DNA of 64,000 nt from Bradyrhizobium oropedii (GCF_020889685.1 NZ_JACMYO010000015.1:1-64000); one strand, 5' to 3'. Shown: positions 1-9,218, numbered from the stretch's first letter. Notes: generated by a model from the letters alone, not told the origin. A program made the numbers and translations.

Positions 1-1880
1 GGCTTGCGCTCGATCTCGCGAAGGGCAAGGCCGCCGATCGCGTCAGCGCGCGCGCGACGCTCGATCTCGACACGCCGCAGCTCAAGGGCAGCACAGTGAT
101 CTCGGCGACGCCGCAGGTCGCCGCGATCCGCGCGCTGGATTTCGACACCCTTCGCCGCAACGACGTGACAGCCGAGGCAAAGCTCTCGGCCGGCGAGGGC
201 AACGCGTTGCTGGCGCTGCTCGGGCTTGACCGCGTGGTCGCGGCCGGTCCCGGCCCGACGCAGTTCGAGGGTACCGTGACCGGCGCATGGCACGCGCCGC
301 TGCGGCTGAAGGCGAGGCTGTGGGGCGCGGGGCTCGACGCGGACGCGGAAGGCGCCGCCGAGCCTTGGACCCCTTCGACCAAGGACGGCGCCAGCGAGAG
401 CAAATCGAGCGTCAGTCTTCGTGTCCGCAGCGCCGACATCAGTCCGCTGCTCAATCTCAAATCATCCGATCCGGCCGCAAATATCCGCCTGTCATCGAAG
501 TTGACGCTGGTCGGTGACAGGCTGACCTTCGACGATCTCGACAGCATCGTCGCCGGGTCGCGGCTGCGCGGCCGTCTCGCGGTGACGCTTGCCGATCAGA
601 AGAGCATCGAGGGCGAAGTCGGCCTCGATCAGATCACGCTGGCACCGATTTTCGCGGCTGCGATCGGCGCGGTTGGTCGTGATGCGTCGGAGCCGCTCGG
701 CCAGGGGCTGACAAGCGCCTGGCGCGGCAAGGTCACGTTCGAAGCGCTGCACGGTCTGCTGCCGGGTGGTGCCGAGCTGCAGCCGGTCAACGGCACCATC
801 AGGTCTGACGGGCAGTCGCTGACCTTCGACGGCATCAAGGGCAAGATCGGCGGCGGCGAGGCGAGGGCCTCGATCGATGCGCGACAGGGCGTCAATGGAC
901 TTGCGCTCAACGCCAATGTGCAGCTGTCTGATGTCGACGGTTCAGCCTTGCGCTATCGCAGTCTCGCGATGCCCAAGGCGCGGACCTCGATGCAGATGAC
1001 GTTGTTGACGCAGGGCCGCAGCGCCTCGGCGCTGATCGGCGCGTTGTCCGGCAGCGGCGTCGTGACGCTGGAGGGGCTGAACCTTCCAGGCCTCGATCCG
1101 CGTGCGTTCGACGTTGCGATCCGCGCCAGCGACTCCGGGCAGGCGACCGACGACATCAGGCTGAAGCAGATCGTCGAGCCGGCGCTCGCCGCCGGCGGGC
1201 TGTCGATCGCTTCGGCGCAAATACCCTTCAACATCCGAGACGGCCGCATCCGGGTCGGTGCCACCACGCTCGCGGCGAACGGAGCCAACGCGATCGTGTC
1301 CGGCGGCTACGACATTCCGGCCGACCAGGCCGACATCCGCGCCGCACTGGCGTCGACGCAGGTGGGCACCGCCAGCAGCCGCCCGGAAATCCAGCTGCTT
1401 GCCATCGGCACGCCCGACGGGCTGTCCCGCAGCATCGACATTGCGGCGTTGTCGTCTTGGCTTGCAGTGCGCGCGATCGACCGGGAGACCAAGCGGCTCG
1501 ATGCGATCGAGCGCGGTGAACCGCCGCCGCCAACCCCGGCGGCCCTTCCGCCTCCTGCCGCGCCGGCGCCTGATGCGTCCAACTCAAATTCGGCGGGGGT
1601 ACCTTCCGCCAACTTGCCGGTGCCCGGTCCCGATCCGCGCCGCGTGCCGGCGAAGCCGAAGGTCGTGGCACCACGGCCGCCGATCGTCCCGCCGGTTGCC
1701 ACTGCGCCGGCCGTCGTGCCGCCTGCGCCGATTGCGAGCCAGCCGCAGGTCGCGCCGCTGCCGCCGCCGATCGAGGTCAAGCCGGTGCCCGGCGCGGCCA
1801 GGTCGCGGCCGCTGCGACCACCACTGTCGCTGACGCCGCAGGTCGCCAATCCGCCGCCGCGGCCGGCGGTGCAGAACTAA
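1..1880 (+). CDS. AsmA-like protein, C-terminal part (5' end outside window)
   Basis: The frame is open from the left edge to the stop at 1880, so the N-terminus and true start lie upstream; an in-frame GTG at 96 is internal. The visible ~625 residues have alternating beta-rich segments typical of the AsmA C-terminal domain, including the stretch ending in AIDRETKRLDAIERG near residue 500. A low-complexity Pro/Ala/Val tail of about 120 residues follows. AsmA/TamB-like proteins are inner-membrane-anchored periplasmic proteins thought to affect outer-membrane lipid or protein assembly. The family call is fairly safe; the specific role is inferred. A repeat and a hairpin follow the stop. Confidence 0.8.
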   Translation, partial: LALDLAKGKAADRVSARATLDLDTPQLKGSTVISATPQVAAIRALDFDTLRRNDVTAEAKLSAGEGNALLALLGLDRVVAAGPGPTQFEGTVTGAWHAPLRLKARLWGAGLDADAEGAAEPWTPSTKDGASESKSSVSLRVRSADISPLLNLKSSDPAANIRLSSKLTLVGDRLTFDDLDSIVAGSRLRGRLAVTLADQKSIEGEVGLDQITLAPIFAAAIGAVGRDASEPLGQGLTSAWRGKVTFEALHGLLPGGAELQPVNGTIRSDGQSLTFDGIKGKIGGGEARASIDARQGVNGLALNANVQLSDVDGSALRYRSLAMPKARTSMQMTLLTQGRSASALIGALSGSGVVTLEGLNLPGLDPRAFDVAIRASDSGQATDDIRLKQIVEPALAAGGLSIASAQIPFNIRDGRIRVGATTLAANGANAIVSGGYDIPADQADIRAALASTQVGTASSRPEIQLLAIGTPDGLSRSIDIAALSSWLAVRAIDRETKRLDAIERGEPPPPTPAALPPPAAPAPDASNSNSAGVPSANLPVPGPDPRRVPAKPKVVAPRPPIVPPVATAPAVVPPAPIASQPQVAPLPPPIEVKPVPGAARSRPLRPPLSLTPQVANPPPRPAVQN

Positions 1881-1930
1881 AAGCGTTTTCAAGCGAAGTG
1901 GGTACCGGTTCGCGTCAAGAAAACGCGTCA
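1881..1930. repeat. Intergenic repeat, first module
   Basis: AAGCGTTTTCAAGCGAAGTG and the following bases, ending in GAAAACGCG, form a short imperfect inverted structure (GCGTTTTC near 1883, GAAAACGC near 1919). I recall very similar sequences after genes in Bradyrhizobium and relatives, so I read it as a dispersed intergenic element. Its function is unknown. Confidence 0.5.
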
Positions 1931-1939
1931 AAGCAAGAA

Positions 1940-1980
1940 TCTGGAGATCTGGTCCGATTCAATCGGACCAGATCTCCAGA
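1940..1980. terminator. Perfect 19-bp inverted repeat between convergent genes
   Basis: TCTGGAGATCTGGTCCGAT (1940-1958), loop TCA, then its exact complement (1962-1980). It lies between the end of the AsmA-like gene and the end of the convergent VOC gene, so it could act as a bidirectional terminator. It has no U-tract and may instead be the second half of the dispersed repeat next to it. Confidence 0.6.
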
Positions 1981-1993
1981 ATTCAGCTCAGGA

Positions 1994-2341
1994 TTAGTGC
2001 TGGAGAATATTGATCAGCCGGCCGAAGGGATCGCGGACGAAGAAGCGCCGCACACCCCACGGCTCGTCCGCCGGACCGTATTCGATCGCGATGCGGGCTG
2101 CCTTCATCCGGCGCAGCGCTTCGTCGAGGTCGTCGACCTCGATCGAGAGATCGGGCACCGGCGTACCGGATCCGCCTTCGGTTGCGAAGCTGATTTGAGC
2201 TTGCATCGTTTCGGATGAGCCGTAAGTCGCAACCCAACCGAAATCCATCAGCGGCGCGAGGCCGAGGATATCCTGATAGAACGACTTCGCTGCCGCCATG
2301 TTTGATGCGGCAACGTTCGCGACGATGCGATTGACCTTCAT
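1994..2341 (-). CDS. VOC family (glyoxalase/bleomycin-resistance fold) protein
   Basis: 115 residues, one VOC module. The N-terminus MKVNRIVANVAASNMAAAKS followed by FYQDILGLAP is the typical first beta-alpha unit, and the C-terminal segment WGVRRFFVRDPFGRLINIL is the typical last strand carrying the family's RDPxG turn. VOC proteins bind a metal and act as isomerases, dioxygenases or antibiotic-binding proteins; the substrate here cannot be told from sequence. It is a lone gene, convergent with the AsmA-like gene and followed at some distance by the small RHH/DUF4169 pair. Confidence 0.85.
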   Translation of the reverse strand: MKVNRIVANVAASNMAAAKSFYQDILGLAPLMDFGWVATYGSSETMQAQISFATEGGSGTPVPDLSIEVDDLDEALRRMKAARIAIEYGPADEPWGVRRFFVRDPFGRLINILQH

Positions 2342-2397
2342 GCTGAAGACCGCGCGGCGGAACGACCGTCTTTTGAAGCGACGGTCGGAGAGGGCCG

Positions 2398-2673
2398 TCA
2401 GGCCTGCTGGCGCGTGTCGACCTGTTGCGGCCGGACATCCGTCGGCACGGCCGGCGTCGCGCGCGACCGGAAGTAGTCGAGCACGAACAACCGAATCGCG
2501 GAGGACAAATTGCCCTGCTGACGGTTGTTGTCGATCTCGCCGACCAATTCCGACAGCGTCATGTTCCGCAGACCGGAAATCTCTTTCATGCCGTTCCAGA
2601 AGGCTTCTTCCAGGCTGACACTGGTCTTGTGTCCGGCGACGACGATCGAACGCTTAACGACGGGAGACTTCAT
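2398..2673 (-). CDS. Ribbon-helix-helix domain protein
   Basis: 91 residues. The core VVKRSIVVAGHKTSVSLEEA, then FWNGMKEISGLRNMTLSELV, then a third helix (SSAIRLFVLDYFRSR) matches the small alphaproteobacterial RHH_4 family, whose N-terminal strand and two helices form a dimeric DNA-binding fold. The C-terminal ~20 residues are polar and probably disordered. Its ATG overlaps the stop of the upstream DUF4169 gene (ATGA), so the two are translationally coupled. Targets are unknown; autoregulation is possible but no operator is evident. Confidence 0.8.
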   Translation of the reverse strand: MKSPVVKRSIVVAGHKTSVSLEEAFWNGMKEISGLRNMTLSELVGEIDNNRQQGNLSSAIRLFVLDYFRSRATPAVPTDVRPQQVDTRQQA

Positions 2674-2858
2674 GATGCGTCTCCACTTTCGATACGATGC
2701 TGATCGAGTTGACGAGCGTTGCGCTCGCCGAGAAATTCGTCGCGCGCCCGTTCGGATTTGGTGCGACCGAATAGCGCACGATTGGCTTCGGCCTGCTTCG
2801 CTGCTTGTTCGCGCTCACCGCGCTTCTTGAATCGTTTCAAGTTGACCACGTCGCCCAT
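2670..2858 (-). CDS. DUF4169 family small protein
   Basis: 62 residues starting MGDVVNLKRFKKRGEREQAA, a very characteristic DUF4169 N-terminus; the rest is a highly charged helix (KQAEANRALFGRTKSERARD). I chose the ATG at 2858, not a longer upstream start, because the preceding codons do not look like protein of this family. The stop overlaps the start of the RHH gene by 4 nt. DUF4169/RHH gene pairs recur in alphaproteobacteria; the function is unknown. The 276 bp upstream to the fumC end hold nothing else I can identify. Confidence 0.8.
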   Translation of the reverse strand: MGDVVNLKRFKKRGEREQAAKQAEANRALFGRTKSERARDEFLGERNARQLDQHRIESGDAS

Positions 2859-3134
2859 GCTCGTCGTCCTCATCGTCCCCAGAGCAGAATTGGTGATGCA
2901 TCGTGACGAAAGCAAGAGCGATTGCGCTGCGCGCCCGGCTCGATATCCATCCCGAATCCCCATCTGATGCTCGTGATAGCATCAAAGAATCCGTTTCGCT
3001 CTGCGAAAACTAGACGTCTGTACCATGCGCCAACGCAGAGCTGATAGGTAACTCGCCTTAGTCTTTAGGAGTTATGATCCATAATTATATCACGCGCGGT
3101 GACCGTAATTATCCGGACATTGCGCGTCGCTCGA

Positions 3135-4550
3135 TCAGCCGGGGTGTGTCATTTTGTCCGGCTGCACGAGGCGGTCAAATTCATCCGCTGACACAAATCC
3201 AAGCCGCAAAGCCTCTTCCTTCAACGTCGTTCCGTGCGCGTGCGCCGACTTGGCGACCTTGGCGGCGTTGTCGTAACCGATCTTCGGCGCGAGCGCGGTC
3301 ACCAGCATCAGTGAGCGCTGCATCAGTTCGTTGATGCGCTTTTCGTCGGCGCGTATGCCGACAACGCAATGCTCGGTAAATGAGCGGACAACGTCAGACA
3401 GCAACTGAATGGAATTTATCATACAATATGCCAATACGGGCTTGTACACGTTCAGCTCGAAATGGCCCTGGCTGCCGGCGACGGTGATCGTGGTCTGATT
3501 GCCGAACACCTGGCAGCAGACCATGGTCATGGCTTCGCACTGGGTCGGGTTGACCTTGCCCGGCATGATCGACGAGCCCGGCTCGTTCTCCGGCAGGATC
3601 AATTCGCCGAGACCCGAGCGCGGGCCGGATCCGAGGAAGCGAATGTCGTTGGCGATCTTGAACAGGCCGGTCGCCACCGAATTGATCGCGCCGTGCACCA
3701 GCACATAGGCGTCGTTGGAAGCCAGCGCCTCGAACTTGTTTGCCGCGCTGGTGAACGGCAATTTGGTGAGCTCTGCAACGTGCCTGGCGAAGGCGCTCGC
3801 GAATTCCGGCTTCGAGTTGAGGCCGGTGCCGATAGCGGTGCCGCCCTGCGCGAGCGGAAACAGCTCCTTCACCGCAATTTGCAGCCGCGCGATGCCGCTC
3901 TCGACCTGCGCCGCGTAGCCGGAGAATTCCTGGCCGAGCGTCAGCGGTGTCGCGTCCTGCGTATGCGTGCGTCCGATCTTCACGATCTTGGCAAACGCCT
4001 CCTGCTTCTGGTGCAGCGCCTGATGCAACTCGGTGAGGGAGGGGATCAGGTCGGCGATGATGCGGCCCGCTGCCGCAATATGCATCGCGGTCGGAAACGA
4101 GTCGTTCGACGACTGGCTCATGTTGACATGATCGTTCGGATGGATCGGCTGCTTGGCGCCGAGCTCGCCGCCGAGCATCTGGTTGGCGCGATTGGCGATC
4201 ACCTCGTTCACGTTCATGTTGGTCTGCGTGCCGGAGCCGGTCTGCCAGACCACGAGCGGAAAATGATCGTCGAGCTTGCCTTCGATCACTTCCCTGGCGG
4301 CGCTGACGATGGCGTCGGCGCGGCGTGCATCGAGCTGGCCGAGTTCGCGATTGGTCTCTGCTGCCGCGAGCTTGACGACGCCGAGTGCGTGGATGATCGC
4401 GATCGGCATCCGGTCGTGGCCGATCTTGAAATTCTGTCGCGAGCGTTCGGTCTGCGCGCCCCAGTAGCGATCGGCGGGGACGTCGATCGGACCGAAGCTG
4501 TCGGTCTCGCTGCGGGTAGCGGCGTTGGATGGTGTCGTCGATTGAGCCAT
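3135..4550 (-). CDS. fumC: Fumarate hydratase class II
   Basis: 471 residues, the usual length of iron-independent class II fumarase, which interconverts fumarate and L-malate in the TCA cycle. The superfamily signature [15 protein letters not shown] is present, as are the substrate-site segments [13 protein letters not shown] and [11 protein letters not shown]. An in-frame ATG at 4646 exists, but I prefer the ATG at 4550 ([10 protein letters not shown]), which has GGAGAG eight bases upstream and the proper FumC N-terminus ([19 protein letters not shown]). It is monocistronic, convergent with nothing close, and sspB follows upstream on the same strand. Confidence 0.97.
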   Translation of the reverse strand: MAQSTTPSNAATRSETDSFGPIDVPADRYWGAQTERSRQNFKIGHDRMPIAIIHALGVVKLAAAETNRELGQLDARRADAIVSAAREVIEGKLDDHFPLVVWQTGSGTQTNMNVNEVIANRANQMLGGELGAKQPIHPNDHVNMSQSSNDSFPTAMHIAAAGRIIADLIPSLTELHQALHQKQEAFAKIVKIGRTHTQDATPLTLGQEFSGYAAQVESGIARLQIAVKELFPLAQGGTAIGTGLNSKPEFASAFARHVAELTKLPFTSAANKFEALASNDAYVLVHGAINSVATGLFKIANDIRFLGSGPRSGLGELILPENEPGSSIMPGKVNPTQCEAMTMVCCQVFGNQTTITVAGSQGHFELNVYKPVLAYCMINSIQLLSDVVRSFTEHCVVGIRADEKRINELMQRSLMLVTALAPKIGYDNAAKVAKSAHAHGTTLKEEALRLGFVSADEFDRLVQPDKMTHPG

Positions 4551-4659
4551 GGATGCTCTCCGTTGCGTCGTCAGAACGTGAACCGGCATGGCGTCGGACT
4601 CTCCGGCGCGACAACGCGAAAGCGTCCGCGCAAGAAGCACGTTCATGCAGAAGATAGTC

Positions 4660-4682
4660 CGGGATGACGATCTGTCATCCCG
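4660..4682. terminator. Hairpin between sspB and fumC
   Basis: CGGGATGAC (4660-4668), loop GATCT, then GTCATCCCG (4674-4682): a perfect 9-bp stem just downstream of the sspB stop on the minus strand. There is no strong U-run, so it may be a terminator or part of the GTCATCCCG-type repeats common in this genome group. Confidence 0.45.
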
Positions 4683-4727
4683 AACCTCTCAAGCATCCTA
4701 CAAGGTCGCGGAGTGATCTGTGTTAGA

Positions 4728-5249
4728 TTACTTCTTGCGGAAGCGGTCGAGCCGGACGACCTCGGCACCTTCGCTGGGCTTGGCAGGCTCCTGCTCGGTC
4801 TCGGCCGTCTCGGTCTCCACCGCGGCGCGGGCGGCCGGTGCGGGAAGCGGAGAGGCCGGCGCGGTGGCGGGAGGAGCATCCTCGGACAGCGCGTCCGAGA
4901 CGTCGAACCGCAGATCAAACGGCGCCGACGGGTCGAGGAAGCGCGTCACCGCGGCGAACGGCACATTCAGCCGCTCGGGAATCCCGCCGAACGACAGGCC
5001 GACCTCGAACCGGTCCTCGGTCACCACCAGGTCCCAGAACTGGTGCTGCAGGATGATGGTCATCTCTTCCGGATACTGCGCGAGCAGTCGTGGTGACAGC
5101 TTCACGCCGTCGCCGTGCGACAGGAAGGTGATGTAGAAATGGTGCTCACCCGGCAAGCCATGTTCGGCGGCGTCGGACAACACCCGGCGCAGCACCCCGC
5201 GCAGCGCATCGCGCGCCAGCACGTCATATCGGATGTGATCGGTCGCCAT
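4728..5249 (-). CDS. sspB: SspB-like ClpXP adaptor
   Basis: 173 residues. The segment HHFYITFLSHGDGVKLSPRL, then YPEEMTIILQHQFWDLVV and FEVGLSFGGIPERLNVPF, is the conserved alphaproteobacterial SspB fold that binds ssrA-tagged peptides. A variable Pro/Ala/Glu-rich linker and a basic C-terminal tail (EGAEVVRLDRFRKK, the likely ClpX-binding tip) follow. SspB delivers tmRNA-tagged proteins to ClpXP. The ATG at 5249 (MATDHIRYDVL) fits the family better than an ATG 11 codons earlier. The tmRNA gene lies directly upstream on the same strand, which strongly supports the assignment. Confidence 0.92.
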   Translation of the reverse strand: MATDHIRYDVLARDALRGVLRRVLSDAAEHGLPGEHHFYITFLSHGDGVKLSPRLLAQYPEEMTIILQHQFWDLVVTEDRFEVGLSFGGIPERLNVPFAAVTRFLDPSAPFDLRFDVSDALSEDAPPATAPASPLPAPAARAAVETETAETEQEPAKPSEGAEVVRLDRFRKK

Positions 5250-5384
5250 GGTGATCCTGTCGCTTCGAAAAATGGCCGGCACGGCGTCGTCGGACCCGTC
5301 CGACTCGCCCTTTTGGCCATGCTACCCCGCCGGGAGCCGGAAATCAGCAGGGCTGGTAGCGGATAATGCGGGCGGACGCCCGAT

Positions 5385-5712
5385 CGGAAATAAAGTGGAG
5401 GCTTCTGTTGCCAGGTGCCTCCGAACCCCGCCTAACGGAGCTTAACCCGTTAGGACTTTAAGATGGTCTTTCAAACTGCGTTACGCAGCCTGAGCAACCG
5501 GAGCAAAGTTGTCGTTGGCAACTATTGCATTAGCCCGATAACGGCGGAACCATACCGAGAAAAAACACGCCCTTTACGCCCTCGTCGATCCTATTTCGCC
5601 CCCGCCGAAAGCCACCGCGAAGGATGGGTTCTGGTGGAGGCGCCGGGTACCGCCCCCGGGTCCGAATGGTTTATTGCGACGGCCATTTATTTCCATAGCC
5701 GGCGAACCGGCA
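5385..5712 (-). ncRNA. ssrA: Transfer-messenger RNA, two-piece circularly permuted form
   Basis: On the minus strand, 5519 to 5481 encodes ANDNFAPVAQAA followed by TAA, an alphaproteobacterial tmRNA tag. The 3' acceptor end CGCCTCCACCA finishes at 5632 and is preceded by a T-arm (CCGGG, loop GGCGGTA, CCCGG). The coding piece begins at 5603 with GGGGGCG, which pairs with CGCCTCC to rebuild the 7-bp acceptor stem; the GGATCGACG segment that usually follows is there. So the acceptor piece comes first, a 28-nt spacer (5604-5631) is cut out, and the coding piece follows: the permuted architecture. After the tag come the hairpins CCTAACGG/CCGTTAGG (5431-5454) and GGAGGC/GCCTCC (5396-5423). The outer ends are approximate. 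Confidence 0.93.
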
Positions 5713-5826
5713 CCCCCAATATAGCGGCAACGCCGTAGAAAAACAGAGCCGATTCAGGCCCTTTCAGTTGTGAAAACACACCAATTTGGCTTGGCCGGCG
5801 TCCTGACGCCGTTCTAGATTTTGCCC

Positions 5827-6438
5827 ATGCCCCCGGAATCCCCGCCGGTTGCCGCCCCGGCGCCGGATGCCTCCGCACCGTCGCCGCCCCATCAGCCGGG
5901 CCTGCTCGAGCTGTTCCTGGCCTTTGCCAAGATGTCGCTGGCCGGCTTTGGCGGGGTCCTGGTCTGGGCCCGGCGGTCGATCGTCGAGCAGCACCGCTGG
6001 ATGACGGCCGAGGAGTTCAACGAGACCTTCGCGCTGTGCCATTTCCTGCCAGGTCCGAACATCGTCAACCTGTCGGTCGTGTTCGGTTCGCGCTTTCGCG
6101 GCGTCGCGGGTGGGCTGGCGGCCTTCGCCGGGCTGGTCGGGCCGCCGATGGTGATCGCGACTGTCCTTGCCGCGCTCTATGCCCGCTACGGCGATATCGA
6201 CGTCCTGCGCCGGACCCTCGCAGGGGTGGCCTGCGCCGCGGTCGGGCTGCTGTTCGCCGTCGTCTTCAAGATGATGATGCCGCTCCTGAAGCGGCGTGAT
6301 GTCACAGGCCTCGTCATTCTGGCCGCGGTCTTCGTCGCGATCGGACTGATCCGGTGGCCGCTCCAGATCGTGCTGCTGGTGGCAATCCCGCTCAGCCTTG
6401 CGGTCACGATCCTGACGCGCCGCATGGTGAAGGCATGA
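5827..6438 (+). CDS. Chromate transporter family protein (first half of a short-chain pair)
   Basis: 203 residues. After a Pro/Ala-rich N-terminus, GLLELFLAFAKMSLAGFGG and FALCHFLPGPNIVNLSVVFG are hallmarks of the CHR family, including the conserved PGP turn, with about six hydrophobic segments. Short-chain CHR proteins work as pairs of ~200-residue halves in the inner membrane to export chromate or a related anion. The ATG at 5827 is preferred over a TTG two codons earlier; neither has a clear Shine-Dalgarno. Its stop overlaps the next gene's start (ATGA). Confidence 0.88.
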   Translation: MPPESPPVAAPAPDASAPSPPHQPGLLELFLAFAKMSLAGFGGVLVWARRSIVEQHRWMTAEEFNETFALCHFLPGPNIVNLSVVFGSRFRGVAGGLAAFAGLVGPPMVIATVLAALYARYGDIDVLRRTLAGVACAAVGLLFAVVFKMMMPLLKRRDVTGLVILAAVFVAIGLIRWPLQIVLLVAIPLSLAVTILTRRMVKA

Positions 6439-6968
6439 GCTCGGACTCCAACCCGGTCGCGGCGCTGGTCTGGACCTTCGGCCTGATGTCGCTGTTTGCG
6501 GTCGGCGGCGCCAATTCGGCGATCCCCGAAATGCACCGCGCCGCGGTCGACGTGCATCACTGGCTGACCGACAAGCAGTTCGCCGACGTGTTCGCGATCT
6601 CGCAGCTCTCGCCGGGGCCGAACGTGCTGATCGTGACGCTGATAGGCTATTCTGTCGCAGGCGTCGCCGGGGCGCTGGCCGCGACGGTTGCGATGTGCGG
6701 ACCGACCGCGCTGCTTGCTTATTATGTAAGCCGCTTCCTCGATCGCTCGCGCGACGCGCGCTGGCCGGCGATCATTCAAGCCGCATTGGTTCCGCTGTCG
6801 ATCGGTCTGATGGCCGCCTCCGGGCTGATCGTGGCGCAGACATCAGACCAAAGTTGGATCGCGGTGCTGATCACCATTGTCGCAGCCGCGCTTGCTTTTG
6901 CGACGCGGATCAATCCCTTGTGGGTGTTGCTTGCCGGAGGTCTCTTGGGTTTTGCTGGCGTTGTCTGA
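6435..6968 (+). CDS. Chromate transporter family protein (second half of the pair)
   Basis: 177 residues, homologous in layout to the preceding gene: ALVWTFGLMSLFAVGGANSA, then FAISQLSPGPNVLIVTLIGY with the PGP motif, and several membrane helices. The start overlaps the previous stop by 4 nt (6435-6438), so the halves are coupled and probably form a heterodimer. A longer in-frame reading upstream exists but has no membrane character and overlaps the first half entirely. Chromate is the family substrate; the real physiological anion here is not proven. Confidence 0.88.
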   Translation: MSSDSNPVAALVWTFGLMSLFAVGGANSAIPEMHRAAVDVHHWLTDKQFADVFAISQLSPGPNVLIVTLIGYSVAGVAGALAATVAMCGPTALLAYYVSRFLDRSRDARWPAIIQAALVPLSIGLMAASGLIVAQTSDQSWIAVLITIVAAALAFATRINPLWVLLAGGLLGFAGVV

Positions 6969-7062
6969 CGAAAATCGCTAGCAAGGCTTTCGGTCAACGC
7001 ACCACAAAGCCAAGCCATTCAATCAAAGCGGGCGGGACAGCCCTGACGGGGGAAGCGAAGTC

Positions 7063-7563
7063 ATGAGCGACACGCCGAGCGAGGCGCCGGTCAAATCGAT
7101 CTTGCCGGAATGGGTACGCGGTCCGCAGGACTTCATCGGCGGGCTCGCCATGGTGGCGGTCGCGCTGTTTGCCTTGTGGGCCTCGAGCGATCTGCAAGGC
7201 ATGCACGGATTTTCGTTCGGCGCCGGAACCGCGCCGCGCATGTTTGCCGTGCTGCTGCTGTTGCTCGGCGCTGCCGTTGCGCTGATGGGCGTTCTCAAGG
7301 ACGGCCCGAATATCGCGGCCTATTCCTGGCGCGGCCCGTTGTTCGTGTCCGCGGCCATCGTGTTCTTCGCAGTCGGGATCCGGCCGTTCGGCCTCGTCGT
7401 CTCCGCCTTTGCGGCCTTCCTGATCGCCGCACTCGGCTCGCATGAGACCAAATGGATCGAAGCCATCATTGTCGGTGCCTGCCTGACGCTCGGCTGCGCG
7501 CTGCTGTTTCCTTATGTGCTGGGACTTCCGATGCCGATGTTCCCGCGTTTCCTGATCCAGTGA
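7063..7563 (+). CDS. TctB-family small membrane subunit of a tripartite tricarboxylate transporter
   Basis: 166 residues with four hydrophobic helices (around FIGGLAMVAVALFALWAS, MFAVLLLLLGAAVALMG, PLFVSAAIVFFAVG and a C-terminal helix), the layout of TctB. The motif GFSFGAGTAPRMFAVLLLL is typical of the family. It precedes TctA by 7 nt, with TctC downstream, as in TTT solute uptake systems driven by ion gradients. GGGGGAAGC lies upstream of the ATG. The substrate is unknown (tricarboxylate or other carboxylate). Confidence 0.88.
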   Translation: MSDTPSEAPVKSILPEWVRGPQDFIGGLAMVAVALFALWASSDLQGMHGFSFGAGTAPRMFAVLLLLLGAAVALMGVLKDGPNIAAYSWRGPLFVSAAIVFFAVGIRPFGLVVSAFAAFLIAALGSHETKWIEAIIVGACLTLGCALLFPYVLGLPMPMFPRFLIQ

Positions 7564-7570
7564 GGGCGTG

Positions 7571-9085
7571 ATGGAACTGTTTGCCAATCTCGCCCACGGT
7601 TTCGCGGTCGCGTTCTCGCCGATCAACCTTCTGATGTGCCTGATCGGTGCGCTGGTCGGCACGCTGGTCGGCGTGCTGCCCGGCATCGGCACCATTGCCA
7701 CCGTCGCGATGCTGCTGCCGATCACCTTCGGTTTGCCGCCGGTCGGTGCGCTGATCATGCTCGCCGGCATCTATTACGGTGCGCAATATGGCGGGTCGAC
7801 CACCTCGATCCTGGTCAATATTCCGGGTGAGGCGACCTCCGTGGTCACCGCGCTCGACGGCCATCAGATGGCCAAGCAGGGCCGCGCCGGCCCGGCGCTG
7901 GCGATCGCCGCGATCGGCTCGTTCTTTGCCGGCTGCGTCGCAACCGTGCTGATCGCCGTGCTCGGCGCGCCGCTGACCAAGCTCGCTCTGGCGTTCGGCC
8001 CGGCCGAATATTTCTCGCTGATGGTGCTCGGCCTGATCTTCGCGGTGGTGCTGGCCAAGGGCTCGGTGCTGAAGGCGGTCGCGATGATCGTGTTCGGCCT
8101 GTTGTTGTCGATGGTCGGCTCCGACATCGAGACCGGTGCCTCGCGCATGGCCTTCAACATCCCCGAGCTTGCCGACGGTCTTGGCTTCGCCACCGTGGCG
8201 ATGGGCGTGTTCGGCTTCGCGGAGATCATTCGCAACCTCGACCACGGCGCGGAGATGGACCGCAATCTGGTGCAGCAGAAGATCACCGGCCTGATGCCGA
8301 CCAGGAAGGATCTGGTGGATTCCACGCCTGCGATCCTGCGCGGCACCGTGCTCGGCTCGATCCTCGGCATTCTGCCGGGCGGCGGCGCCGTGATCGCCTC
8401 GTTCGCGGCCTATACGCTGGAGAAGAAGCTGGCGAAAGATCCGTCGCGGTTCGGCCGCGGCGCGATCGAGGGCGTCGCGTCGCCGGAAAGCGCCAACAAC
8501 GCCGCGGCGCAGACCTCGTTCATCCCGCTGCTCACGCTCGGCATCCCGCCGAATGCGGTGATGGCGCTGATGGTCGGCGCGATGACCATTCATGGCATCG
8601 TGCCGGGTCCGCAGGTGATGCAGAAGCAGCCCGATTTGGTCTGGGGCATGATCGCCTCGATGTGGATCGGCAATCTGATGCTGATCATCATCAACCTGCC
8701 GCTGGTCGGCATCTGGGTTCGTCTGTTGCGCGTGCCGTACCGGCTGATGTTCCCCTCGATCGTGGTGTTCTGCGCGATCGGCATCTACTCGGTGAACAAC
8801 GCGCCGGTCGACGTCGTTCTCGCAGGCGCGTTCGGCCTGGTCGGCTACTGGCTCATCAAGCACGATTTCGAGCCGGCACCGCTGCTGCTCGGCATGGTGC
8901 TGGGTCCGCTGATGGAGGAGAACCTGCGTCGCGCACTGCTGATCTCGCGCGGTGACTGGAGCGTGTTCCTCTCGCGGCCGCTGTCGGCGGTGCTGCTGGC
9001 GATCGCGGCGGGTCTGCTGGTGCTCGCCGTGCTGCCGGCGTTGCGTGCGAAGCGCGACGAGGTGTTCGTCGAGTCCGAGGGCTGA
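7571..9085 (+). CDS. TctA-family large membrane subunit of a tripartite tricarboxylate transporter
   Basis: 504 residues, about 11-12 membrane helices. [20 protein letters not shown] and [20 protein letters not shown] are the two highly conserved TctA signatures, and [20 protein letters not shown] with [20 protein letters not shown] are their second-half counterparts, consistent with the inverted-repeat fold. A GTG directly before the ATG could also be used. It is the channel subunit working with TctB and with the binding protein encoded after a hairpin terminator at 9161-9188. Confidence 0.94.
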   Translation: MELFANLAHGFAVAFSPINLLMCLIGALVGTLVGVLPGIGTIATVAMLLPITFGLPPVGALIMLAGIYYGAQYGGSTTSILVNIPGEATSVVTALDGHQMAKQGRAGPALAIAAIGSFFAGCVATVLIAVLGAPLTKLALAFGPAEYFSLMVLGLIFAVVLAKGSVLKAVAMIVFGLLLSMVGSDIETGASRMAFNIPELADGLGFATVAMGVFGFAEIIRNLDHGAEMDRNLVQQKITGLMPTRKDLVDSTPAILRGTVLGSILGILPGGGAVIASFAAYTLEKKLAKDPSRFGRGAIEGVASPESANNAAAQTSFIPLLTLGIPPNAVMALMVGAMTIHGIVPGPQVMQKQPDLVWGMIASMWIGNLMLIIINLPLVGIWVRLLRVPYRLMFPSIVVFCAIGIYSVNNAPVDVVLAGAFGLVGYWLIKHDFEPAPLLLGMVLGPLMEENLRRALLISRGDWSVFLSRPLSAVLLAIAAGLLVLAVLPALRAKRDEVFVESEG

Positions 9086-9160
9086 GTTCTCTCCAGGTCC
9101 TGCGTCGGCGCGCCGCAGGCGGAAGTCGAATCGACACTCGATGTCGTCTCGTGAAATGAA

Positions 9161-9188
9161 AATGCCGGCCGATTTGGCCGGCATTTTT
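9161..9188 (+). terminator. Intrinsic terminator between TctA and TctC genes
   Basis: AATGCCGGCC (9161-9170), loop GATTT, GGCCGGCATT (9176-9185), then a T-run to 9188. The stem is perfect, 10 bp. It lies inside what is otherwise one transport operon, 31 bp before the TctC start, so it probably sets the ratio of binding protein to membrane subunits or protects the upstream mRNA. Confidence 0.85.
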
Positions 9189-9218
9189 ATTGGTCAAACG
9201 TTCCCGGGAGGAATCGAG

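Noticed and set aside
5463..5738. Open reading frame of about 90 codons on the plus strand
   Set aside because: It runs antisense through the tmRNA gene; the structured RNA (tag frame, acceptor stem, T-arm) explains the sequence far better, and the translation has no domain or ribosome site.
7466..9184. 572-codon open frame antisense to the TctA gene
   Set aside because: The Arg/His/Gln-rich translation is a typical shadow of a high-GC gene; the plus-strand frame has clear TctA signatures.
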